Shown: piece by piece, positions 44,220-54,393 of the stretch
Layout of the letters: each line of letters begins with the position of its first letter
Numbering within the stretch: position 1 is the first letter of the stretch
DNA from: Eurosta solidaginis
Taxonomy: Eukaryota > Arthropoda > Insecta > Diptera > Tephritidae
DNA: 64,000 bases
Direction of reading: 5' to 3'
Assembly: GCF_040869045.1 (NCBI RefSeq)
Contig: NC_090323.1
Span: 173,684,083 to 173,748,082 of the forward strand
Notes under the pieces: generated by a model
Told to the model about the DNA's origin: nothing
Seen by the model: only the letters and a program-made list of their open reading frames with translations
The model's database searches: none
Translations under genes and position numbers: made by a program

Positions 44220-44766
44220 TTATCCACCCTGTCGGAAAATCAACCAAACAAGATAAGTTAAATATATATGACTCGAACCTAAGCGCTATTGGTACAAGTG
44301 TGACTATTAAATGTCTCGCTCTTCGTCCGATTAGCTACCGTTCAGTACCGTTAATTCTTTCTGCTGGGTATTCATAATAGAAATCATGTCCCTAGCTATC
44401 TGACTCTTGGAATTACTTAAACTAAATTAAAGTTTTACGATGCAATAACACAAAATGCTACTTTGGTTTCCTGAAAGTGCTTTGAAAAGCTTCAAAACTA
44501 AATTATTAACCTTTAAGAAACACGTATTATTTAATTTATCTCACGACTCATTCGTACACTTTTTTTGTATATCGAAAATGAGCCAAGCTAGCGGAACATA
44601 AAAAAGTCGCAATTTTTTTACGTGTTTGCCTATTTAAATAGATTTGAAATTATGCAACTATATTATCATAACCATTGGCTACCGGGCGAGAGTAGCACAA
44701 AATCCTGGAGATAGAATATTTAGTTCTAAAAAAGTTAAAAAATCAAATTTCATCTGTTTTATTTAT
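44220..44766. other. Unassigned stretch
   Basis: AT-rich, no gene or repeat family recognised. May include remains of the retroelement that delivered the hammerhead-like motif. Confidence 0.4.
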
Positions 44767-47700
44767 AACAAGTAAGGAAGTCTAAGTTCGGATGCAACCG
44801 AACATTACATACTCAGTTGAGAGATATGGAGACAAAATAAGGGAAATCACCATGTAGGAAAATGGACCTAGGGTAACCCTGGAATGTGGTTGTATGACAT
44901 GTGTATCAAATGGAAGGTATTAAAGAGTATTTTAAGAGAGAGTAGGCCATAGTTCTATTGATGGACGCCATTTAGGGATATCGCCATAAAGGTGGACCAG
45001 GGCTGACTCTAGAATTTGTTTGTACGATATGGGTATCAAACGAAAGGTGTTACTGAGCATTTTAAGAGGGAGTGGGCCTTAGGTCTATCGGTGGACGCCT
45101 TTTCGAGATATCGCCATTAAGGTGGACTAGGGGTGACTCTAGAATGTGTTTGTACGATATGGGTATCAAATGAAAGGTGGTAATGAGTATTTTAAAAGGG
45201 AATGGGCTTTAGTTCTATAGGTGAACGCCTTTTCGAGAAATCGCCATAAAGGTGGACCAGGGGTGACTCTAAAATATGTTTGTACGATATGGGTATCGAA
45301 TGAAAGCTGTTAATGAGTATTTTGAAAAGGAGTGATCCTTAGTTCCATAGGTCGACGCCGTTTCGAGATATCGCCATATCAAACTAAAGGTGTTACTGAG
45401 CATTTTAAGAGGGAGTGGGCATGACGTCTATAGGTGGACGCCTTTTCGAGATATCGTCATTAGGGTGGGCAGGGGTGACTCTAGAATGTGTTTGTACGAT
45501 ATGGGTATCAAACGAAAGGTGTTACTGAGCATTTTAAGAGGGAGTGGGCATTAGGTCTATAGGTGGACGCCTTTTCGAGAAATCGCCATTAGGGTGGGCC
45601 AGGGGTGACTCTAGAATGTTTGTACGATATGGGTATCAAACGAAAGGTGTTACTGAGCATTTTAAGAGGGAGTGGGCATTAGGTCTATAGGTGGACGCCT
45701 TTTCGAGATACCGCCATTAGGGTGGGCCAGGGGTGACTCTAGAATGTTTGTACGATATGGGTATCAAACGAAAGGTGTTACTGAGCATTTTAATAGGGAG
45801 TGGGCATTAGGTCTATAGGTGGACGCCTTTTCGAGATATCGCTATTAGGGTGGGCCAGGGGTGACTCTAGAATGTTTGTACGATATGGGTATCAAACGAA
45901 AGGTGTTACTGAGCATTTTAATAGGGGGTGGGCATTAGGTCTATAGGTGGACGCCTTTTCGAGATATCGCCATTAGGGTGGGCCAGGGGTGACTCTAGAA
46001 TGTGTTTGTACGATATGGATATCAAATTAAAGGTATTAATGAGGGTTTTAAAAGCGAGTGGCATTTAGATGTATATGTGAAGGCGTTCTCGGGATATCGA
46101 CCAAAATGTGGACCAGGTGATCCAGAAAATCATCTGTCGGGTACTGCTAATTTATTTATATATGGAATACCACTAACAGTATTCCTGCCAAGATTCCAAG
46201 GGCTGTTGATTTCGCCTTGTAGAACTTTTTCATTTTCTTCTACTTAATATGGTAGGTGTCACACCCATTTTACAAAGTTTTTTCCAAAGTTATATTTTGC
46301 GTCAATAAACCAATCCAGTTACAATATTTCATCCCTTTTTTCGTATTTGGTATAGAATTATGGCATTTTTTTATTTTTCGTAATTTTCGATATCGATAAA
46401 GTGGGCGTGGTTATGGTCGGATTTCGGCCATTTTTTATATCGAGATAAAGTGAGTTCAGATAAGTACGTGTGCTAAGTTTAGTAAAGATATATCGATTTT
46501 TGCTCAAGTTATTGTGTTAACGGCCGAGCGGAAGGACAGACGGTGGACTGTGTATAAAAACTGGGCGTGGCTTCAACCGATTTCGCCCTTTTTCACAGAA
46601 AACAGTTACCGTCCTAGGAGCCAAGCCTCTACCAAATTTCACAAGGATTGGTTAATTTTTGTTCGACTTATGGCATTAAAAGCATCCTAGACAAATTAGA
46701 TGAAAAAGGGCGGAGCCACGCCCATTTTGAAATTTTCTTTTATTTTTGGAATTTGTTGCACCACATCATTACTGGAGTTGAATGTTGGCATAATTTACTT
46801 ATATGCTGTAAAGATATTAACTCTTCTTTTAAAATTTGAATTTAAAAAATTTTTTTTTTAAAAAGTGGGCGTAGTCGGTCTCCGATTTTGCTAATTTTTA
46901 TTAAGCAGACATAAAGTAATAAGGGTAATGTTCCTGCCAAATTTCATCATGATATCTTTAACGACTGCCAAATTACAGCTTGCAAAACTTCTAAATTACC
47001 TTCATTTAAAAGTGGGCGGTGCCACGCCCAATGGCCAAAATTTTACTAGTTTTCTATTCTGCGTCATAAGCTCAACTCATCTACCAAGTTTCATCGCTTA
47101 ATGCGTATTTGGTAATGAATTATCGCACTTTTTTGATTTTTCGAAATTTTCGATATCGAAAAATTGGGCGTGGTTATTGTCCGATATCGTTCATTTTAAA
47201 TAGCGATCTGAGATGAGTGCCCAGGAACATATATACCAAATTTCATGAAGATACCTCAAAATTTACTCAAGTTATCGTGTTAACGGACAGACGGACGGAC
47301 GGACGGACGACTGTGTATAAAAACTGGGCGTGGCATCAACCGATTTCGCCCATTTTCACAGAAAACAGTTAGCGTCGCAAAATCTACTCCCCTACCAAAT
47401 TTCAAAAGGATTGGTTAATTTTTGTTCGACTTATGGCGTTAAAAGTATCCTAGACAAATTAAATGAAAAAGGGCGGAGCCACGCCCATTTTGAAATTTTC
47501 TTTTATTTTTGTATTTTGTTGCACCATATCATTACTGGAGTTGAATGTTGACAGAATTTACTTATATACTGTAAAGATATTAAATTTTTTGTAAAAATTT
47601 TACTTTAAAAAAAAATTTTTTTTAAAAGTGGGCGTGGTCCTTCCCCGATTTTGCTAATTTTTATTAAGCGTACATATAGTAATAGTAGTAACGTTCCTGA

Positions 47701-48213
47701 CAAATTTCATCATGATATCTTCAACGACTGCCAAATTACACCTTGCAAAAGTTTTAAATTACCTTCTTTTAAAAGTGGGCGGTGCCACGCCCATTGTCCA
47801 AAATTTTACTAATTTTCTATTCTGCGTCATAAGTTCAACTCATCTACCAAGTTTCGTCGCTTTATCGGTCTTTTGTAATGAATTATCGCACTTTTTCGGT
47901 TTTTCGAAATTTTCGATATCGAAAAAGTGGGCGTGGTTATAGTCCGATATCGTTCATTTTAAATAGCGATCTGAGATGAGTGCTCAGGAACCTACATACC
48001 AAATTTCATCAAGATACCTCAAAATTTACTCAAGTTATCGTGTTAACGGACGGACGGACGGACGGACATGGCTCAATCAAATTTTTTTTCGATCCTGATT
48101 ATTTTGATATATGGAAGTCTATATCTATCTCGATTCCTTTATATATGTACAACCAACCGTTATCCAATCAAACTTAATATACTCTGTGAGCTCTGCTCAA
48201 CTGAGTATAAAAA
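44767..48213 (-). mobile_element. Full-length DINE-like (Helentron-associated) element with ~9-unit minisatellite and internal duplication
   Basis: Ends as expected for the family in reverse: AACAAGTAAGGAAGTCTAAG with hairpin GTTCGGATGCAACCGAAC at the left (3' end), and GCTCAACTGAGTATAAAAA at the right (5' end). Subterminal CTCAGTTGAG stands inverted at both ends. The GACGGACGGACGGACGGAC run lies near the 5' end at 48047. A ~770-bp block (TATAAAAACTGGGCGTGG to the GACAGACGG run) occurs twice, at about 46550-47300 and 47318-48050. It has no protein-coding content. Confidence 0.78.
44870..46030 (-). repeat. ~130-bp minisatellite array, about 9 units
   Basis: Units contain TTTGTACGATATGGGTATCA, GTGTTACTGAGCATTTTAAG, GGTCTATAGGTGGACGCC and TTTTCGAGATATCGCCATT. 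One unit near 45366 is truncated. Central units (45480-45960) are the most alike, edge units more diverged. Confidence 0.88.
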
Positions 48214-49178
48214 CAAGCAGACACGGCAGACGTTGTTCCGTCCTACTTTTGGTCTATCTGCATAAGTTTTAACAAAATTTTACCTCTTACTCTCCCTCCC
48301 GACTTTTCTGGTCCTTTTATTCACTACTCTCACAGCCTTTCTCTTTCAATGCGTCTCTTTCTCCTTCCCCGTCTTTTGTGTTACTTCTTTTCCACTCTAT
48401 CTTTGTCTTACTCTATCTCTTTCTGAGTCTCTTTCTCCGTCACTCTTTTCTCTCTCTAGTTCTTACTCTTCTCCATCCTTTTATTCCCAAGCCCAGTTAA
48501 AGTCCCAGACCCAGTATCCTTCCTGGTCCATTTCCCGAAAAAAAAGTGTGGTAAATATTAATCTAGGCATGGGGCTACCTATGTACCAAATGCTAGTTAA
48601 ATCGAACCATGAAAATAATTTGTTCCCGGAAAAAATCTCGTATATACTAATCCAGGCAAAAGGCTGCCTAAATGTCAAATTTCAGGCAAATCGAGCCTGG
48701 TATCCTTTCCGGAAGCGTTTTACAGGAATTCTCTTCGGTTTACCATGAAGGAATCCTCCAATACAGCTCTGAATAAGTACAAATCAGAGAATTTCCCTTG
48801 CCTAAATCAAAAAATTTTACAAATCCTCCAAATTTGAATAAAATCGAGAAGAAGTTTCGAAGGCCATAAGCTGCATACAAACATACACCCTTCTTTGTGT
48901 GTAGAGATATGTAGATAGATTAAATCTCCTTAGTTACAAACATTACAAAAAATGTAACCTTTGTTTAATAATTTTAACGAAATGTTTTAAATATTTTAAC
49001 GAAAGGGTATTTTTCAAAAGATGTATAAATTCTTAACCATTTATGTTGCATGAACCTGGCAAAACGCATAAATATGTACATACATATATCAAGCTGATGT
49101 GAAATGAAAACACATCCCGGAATCCCGTTATTTTAATATATATAATCCCGGGATTTCACGATTGCTAAATGTGTTGGG

Positions 49179-49181
<3 letters not shown>
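48214..49181. other. Unassigned stretch with a pyrimidine-rich tract
   Basis: 48280-48480 is about 85-90% pyrimidine on the plus strand, dominated by CTCTTTCT-type words (TCTCTTTCTCCTTCCCCGTC). The rest shows no gene. 49130-49160 has inverted CCCGGGATT words. Confidence 0.55.

Positions 49182-49223
<42 letters not shown>
49182..49223. repeat. (TA)n microsatellite
   Basis: About 21 TA units immediately 5' of a DINE-like element. Confidence 0.95.
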
Positions 49224-49225
<2 letters not shown>

Positions 49226-49230
49226 GGGAT

Positions 49231-50905
49231 TTTTATACTCAGCTGAGCAGAGCTCACAGAGTATATTAACTTTGTTCGCATAACGGTAATCCGTAACGGC
49301 ATAAACTAATCGAGATAGATATAGACTTCTATATATCAAAATACTCTTGGGCGAAAAAAGGAATTCATTTAGCCATGTCCGTCCGTCCGTCCGTCTGTCC
49401 GTCCGTCCGTAAACACGATAACTTGAGTAAATTTTTAGGTATATTGATAAAATTTTGTATGTAGGCTCCTGGGCATCCATCACAGATCGCTGTTTAAAAT
49501 TAACGAAATCGGACCATAACCACGCCCACTTTTTCGATATCGAAAATTTCGAAAAACTGAAAAATTGCGATAATTCATTACCAAAGACGAGTAAAGCGAT
49601 GAAACTTGGTAGGTCAGTTGAACTTATGACACTAAATAGAAAATTAGTAAAATTTTGGACAACAGGCGTGGCACCGGCCACTTTTAGAAGAAGTTAATTT
49701 CAAAGTTTTGCAAGCTGAAATTTGGCAGTCGTTGAAGATATCATGATCAAATTGGGCAGGAACGTTACTCCTATTACTATATGTGTGCTAAGGAAAAATT
49801 AGCAAAATCGGATTACAAACACGCCCACTTTAAAAAAAAAAAATTGTTTAAGTCAAATTTTAACAAAAAATTTAATATCTTTACAGTATATAAGTAAATT
49901 ATGTCAACATTCAACTCCAGTAATGATATGGGACGAAAGAAAATTTCAAAATGGGCGTGGCTCCGCCCTTTTTCATTTAATTCGTCTAGAATACTTTTAA
50001 TGCCATAAATCGAACAAAAATTTACCAATCCTTTTGAAATTTGGTAGGGGCATAGATTTTATGACGTTAACTGTTTTCTGTGAAAATGGGCGAAATCGGT
50101 TGAAGCCACGCCCAGTTTTTATACACAGTCGCCCGTCTGTCCTTCCGCTCGGCCGTTAACACGATAACTTGAGCAAAAATTGACATATCTTTACTAAACT
50201 TAGTTCACGTACTTACCTGAACTCACTTTATCTTGGTATAAAAAATGGCCGAAATCCGACTATGACCACGCCCACTTTTTCGATATCGAAAATTACGAAA
50301 AATGAAAAAAATGCCATAATTTTATACCAAATATGAAAAAAGAGATGAAACAATATACAATATAACTTTAGAAAAAACTTTGTAAAATAGGTGTAACACC
50401 TACCATATTAAGTAGAAGAAAACGACAAAAGTTCTGCAGGGCGAAATCAAACGCCCTTGGAATCTTGGCAGGAATACTGTTCGTGGTATTACATACATAA
50501 ATAAATTAGCAGTACCCGACAGATGATGTTCTGGGTCACCCTGGTCCACATCTTGGTCGATATCTCGAAAATGCCTTCACATATACAACTAAGGGCCACT
50601 CCCTTTTAAAACCCTCATTAATACCTTTCATTTGATACCCATATTGTACAAGCACATTCTAGTGTCACCTCTGGTCCACCTTTATGGTGATATCCTGAAA
50701 TGGCGTCCACCTATAGAACTATGGCCCACTCCCTTTTAAAATACTCTTTACTACCTTCCATTTGATACACATGTCATACAAACACATTTCAGGGTTACCC
50801 TAGGTTAATTTTGCTAAATGGTGATTTTCCCTTATTTTGTCTCCAAAGCTCTCAGCTGAGTATGTAATGTTCGGTTACACTCGAACTTAGCCTTCCTTAC
50901 TTGTT
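49231..50905 (+). mobile_element. Full-length DINE-like element, short minisatellite (~3 units)
   Basis: 5' end TTTTATACTCAGCTGAGCAG with hairpin AGCTGAGCAGAGCTCACAGA, then GTCCGTCCGTCCGTCTGTCC, repeated CACGCCCACTTTTTCGATAT segments, about three 130-bp units (50620-50800), then the 3' end CTCAGCTGAGTATGTAATG, hairpin GTTCGGTTACACTCGAAC and terminus CTTCCTTACTTGTT. The subterminal inverted ATACTCAGCTGAG, 3' hairpin, microsatellite core and T-rich ends are the hallmarks of DINE-1/Helentron-associated elements. No Rep/helicase is encoded. Confidence 0.78.
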
Positions 50906-51029
50906 TTATATATCTATAATAGATTGGAAATCCTGGGATTCGGGATAGGGATAAGCTTCAACTTTAGTGGCTAACCTTAAAATTTTTTTTGCTACCGGTC
51001 TATTGGGCAATATTTTATTTTTATATTAT

Positions 51030-51270
51030 TATTTTTCTAACTTTTGCCATTTGTTAATACATTTTTTCTCAAAGCACATTATTTATGGTTTCAATTATGA
51101 GTTTTTAAAATTAATCGCCTATTTATTAAAAAAAAAAAAAAAAACAATTTTTAAAATATTTTTCACCGGTTCAAAAGTAATTAAAGAACTATTTCTTAGA
51201 AAACAAAACTTGCAGAAATTCTTACCTTTACCCAACATAAAATCCGTTAACTCTCAAAATGCTTTTGTGG
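51030..51270. repeat. Repeat shared with 54040-54280
   Basis: CTTTTGCCATTTGTTAATAC, TTCAAAAGTAATTAAAGAAC and TTGCAGAAATTCTTACCTTT match 54040-54280 in the same order. A 176-codon frame that starts at 50967 crosses this repeat, an A-rich tract and the next transposon end, so it is not considered a gene. Confidence 0.65.
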
Positions 51271-51322
51271 TGATTTTCGGCAAATTTTCTTTTGGAGTTG
51301 CTTATCATATTTACACTCGGTG

Positions 51323-52421
51323 CACGGTGGGGTATTTGATCAATTTAGCTGGCCAAAAGTCGATTTTTCAAAATATTCCAATTTTTTTTTTTAATACTCT
51401 CCCTGTCGTTCCTAGATGTCCACTGAATAGTATACATTCCCCAAAACCCATCTGCAACGTCAGCGGAGCTAACCGCGCACATCTAAAATTGTATTAAAAT
51501 TATGTGCAGTTCGATGTAACTTTGGATTGTAAAGCAATGTGCAGTTCTAACCTAAATACTTGTTCGCGTGTTTAGCCTTAATCAAATCTAGTTAAGTTTT
51601 CTTTTAGGACAGGAAATGTGTTTTTAATTCATATGTTAGATTTTTTATACCGCATGTTTTAACTGAGTTATTCTACTTGTAATACTACTCCTTTTCAATA
51701 TTAAATTTTTTAAAAACCTTGCAAACAGAAATATATCTCTTTTTTTCATTTCATATCATGTCAGTAATTTTTTGGCAATACATAAGCTTATGTTTGTTTT
51801 AAAGTTTAATAACAAAAACGGCTGCACACACCCGCAATTTTTTGAGTGGTGATCGATTTTGTAAGAGATTGATACCGCTATTGGCAAAAGGTGGCAACCT
51901 TGTGAAAGCATCCTCAGTGGCAACACCTAGGTGAAAACTCTTAAAATAAAACTCTTTAAATAAAAATACTCGATGTACTAAATTTGATACAAATCCGTCA
52001 ACCCGTTTCCGAGATGGTAGTGGATATACAAAGAAAACAAAAACAGGATTAGCCTGGTTTCATCGGGCCACTTGAGGGCAGTGCGCTGCCACAACTTCCG
52101 AGAAAAAAATATATATGTATATAAAAAAGAAGGTGAGGCGGCAACCCTAAATGGCAACCCTATTTAAAAACGTCAATAGAAATACGGAGTAAAATACCTT
52201 TCGTTTGATACCCATATTGACATACATATCTCATGTAATGACAAAAAATGGCCCGGGTCCTTAGAAACTGGGTGCTCCATCCAAGTAATTCTGAGCGAAG
52301 CGCCATAAATTTACTGTCAAAAATTTCCTTTCATAACAATGAAGTGAGACAACCACGTTTTTAACAGAAATAACTGCTGTTTTAATTTTGGCCAACTAGA
52401 TTGATCAAATACCCCACCGTG
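51323..52421. mobile_element. Transib-like nonautonomous DNA transposon
   Basis: 1,099 bp with ~35-bp inverted ends starting CACGGTGGGGTATTTGATC and continuing AATYTAGYTGGCCAAAA. It is flanked by CGGTG (51318-51322) and CGGCG (52422-52426), a 4/5 match to the GC-rich 5-bp duplications that Transib elements make. The CACGGTG start fits the Transib/RAG-like heptamer. Twenty-three bases then separate it from an A-rich CCAAAAGTC / CCAAAATTA block, like a 23-bp spacer and nonamer. No transposase remains. Inside are several TGGCAACCCT-type words. Confidence 0.68.
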
Positions 52422-52532
52422 CGGCGTCTCTTTCTAAGCAACAACTTGACATTTCCTTTCAATATCAATGAATATTATAAAAATTTGTTCCAAATGAAAT
52501 AAAAGTTCTTCAATAAAAACAAAGAAACCAGA

Positions 52533-54031
52533 ATTTAAAATGAATGAAATCGGACTATTACCACGCCCACTTTTTCGATATCGAAAATTTCGATAATTCA
52601 TTACAAAAGACGGATAAAGCGATGGAACTTGGTAGGTGGGTAGAACTTATGACACAAAATAGAAAATTAGTAAAATTTTGGACAATGGGCGTGGCACCGC
52701 CCATTTTAAAAGAAGGTAATTTAAAAGTTTTGCAAGCTGTAATTTGGCAGTCGTTGAAGATATCACGACGAAATTTGGCAGGAACATTAATCCTATATAT
52801 GTATGCTTAATTAAAATTAGCAAAATCGGAGAACGACCACGACCACTTTTAAAAAAAAAAAATTTTAATTCTAATTTTAACAAAAAATTCTAAATCTTTA
52901 CAGTATATGATTAAATTGTATCAGTATTCAACTCCAGTAATGATATGGTGCAACAAAATGCAAAAATAAAAGAAAATTTTCAAAATGGGCGTGGCTCCGC
53001 CCTTTTTCATTTAATTTGTCTAGGATACCTTTAATGCCATAAGTCGAACAACAATTTACAAATCCTTGTGAAATTTGGCAAGAGCATAGCTCCTACGACG
53101 GTTACTGTTTTCTGTGAAAATGGACGAAATCGGTTGAAGCCACGCCCAGTTTTTATACGCAGTCGACCGTCTGTCTTTCCTCTTGGCCGTTAACACCATA
53201 ACTTGAGCAAAAGTCGATATATCTTTACTAAACTAAGTTCACGTACTTACCTGAACTCACTTTATCTTGGTATTAAAAATGGGCGAAATCCGACTATAAC
53301 CACGCCCACTTTTTCGATATCGAAAATTTCGAAAAATGAAAAAAATGCCGTAATTCTATACCAAATACGAAAAAAGGGTGAAACATGGTGATTGGATTGG
53401 TTTATTGACGCAAAATATAACTTTGGAAAAAACTTTGTAGAATGGGTGTGACACCTACCATATTAAGTAGAAGAAAATGAAATAGTTCTGCAGGGTGAAA
53501 TCAAAAACCCTTGGGATCATGCCAGGAATATTGTTCGTGGTATTGCATATATAAATAAATTACCGGTACCCGACAGATGATGTTCTGGGTCACCCTGGTC
53601 CACATTTTGGTCGATATCTCCAAAACGCCTTCACATATACAACTAAGGGCCACTCCCTTTTAAAACCCTCATTAATACCTTTAATTTGATACCCATATCG
53701 TACAAACACATTCTATAGTCACCCTGGTCCACCTTTATGGCGATATCTCGGAAAGGCGTCCACCTATAGAACTAAGGATCACTCCCGTTTAAAATACTCA
53801 TTACCACCATTCATTTTATACCCATATCGTACAAACACATTGTAGAGTCACCCCTGGTCCACCTTTATGCCCATATCTCAAAAAGGCGTCCACCTATGGA
53901 ATTATGGCCCACCCCCTTCTAAAATACTCTTTAATACCTTCCTTTTGATGGTGATTTTCCCTTATTTTGTCTCCAAAGCTCTCAGCTGCGTATGTAATGT
54001 TCGGCTACACCGAACTTAGTCTTCATTAGTT
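52533..54031 (+). mobile_element. DINE-like element, 5' truncated, ~3 minisatellite units
   Basis: Enters at TTTAAAATGAATGAAATCGG and runs through the usual CACGCCCAC segments, a degraded TCTGTCTTTCC run, about three units (53690-53940) and the 3' hairpin GTTCGGCTACACCGAAC. The 5' subterminal repeat and first microsatellite are missing. Confidence 0.75.
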
Positions 54032-54039
54032 TTTATGTT

Positions 54040-54380
54040 AATATTTATCTAGATTTTGCCACTTGTTTAAACATTTTTCTGAAAGCACTATAAATTTTGT
54101 TTCAATCATGAGGGTTTAAAAATATTCATCTATTTATTTGAAAAAGATATTTATTTGTTAAACATTTCCCACCTGTTCAAAAGTAAACAAAGAACTACTT
54201 CTTAGAAAATAAAAAAGTGGCAGCCTTGAAACCGCAGAAATTCTTACTTATTCCCTACATCAAATCTTTGGCAATTGACTCAGTAAGCGTTGTAAACAGC
54301 TACACTGTCGATGAGAGCTATCATTATGATCCTGAATACGTATTCAACTTCTAACCGAAAAGTTATCGGTTTGACTACTG
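54040..54380. repeat. Repeat shared with 51030-51270
   Basis: Follows directly after a DINE-like 3' end, as does its partner near 50906-51270, which suggests that a larger block was duplicated rather than two separate insertions. Confidence 0.6.
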
Positions 54381-54393
54381 TAAAATTTTATTT

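Noticed and set aside
44106..44220. Simple MITE interpretation of the 18-bp inverted repeat
   Set aside because: Possible, but no target duplication is seen and the interior has a full hammerhead core, which a plain MITE would not explain.
47712..48177. Recurrent short frames with TDGRTDGHG-like peptides
   Set aside because: Products of the GACGGACGG microsatellite in DINE-like elements.
49181..49681. 166-codon frame on the minus strand
   Set aside because: Runs through the TA microsatellite and the GTCCGTCC run of a DINE-like element (repeated Ile-Tyr and Arg-Thr-Asp-Gly), so it is repeat translation, not a protein.
50967..51497. 176-codon open frame
   Set aside because: It crosses a repeat shared with 54040, a 17-A tract and the end of the Transib-like element, is Phe/Lys/Ile-rich as expected from AT-rich DNA, and shows no domain.
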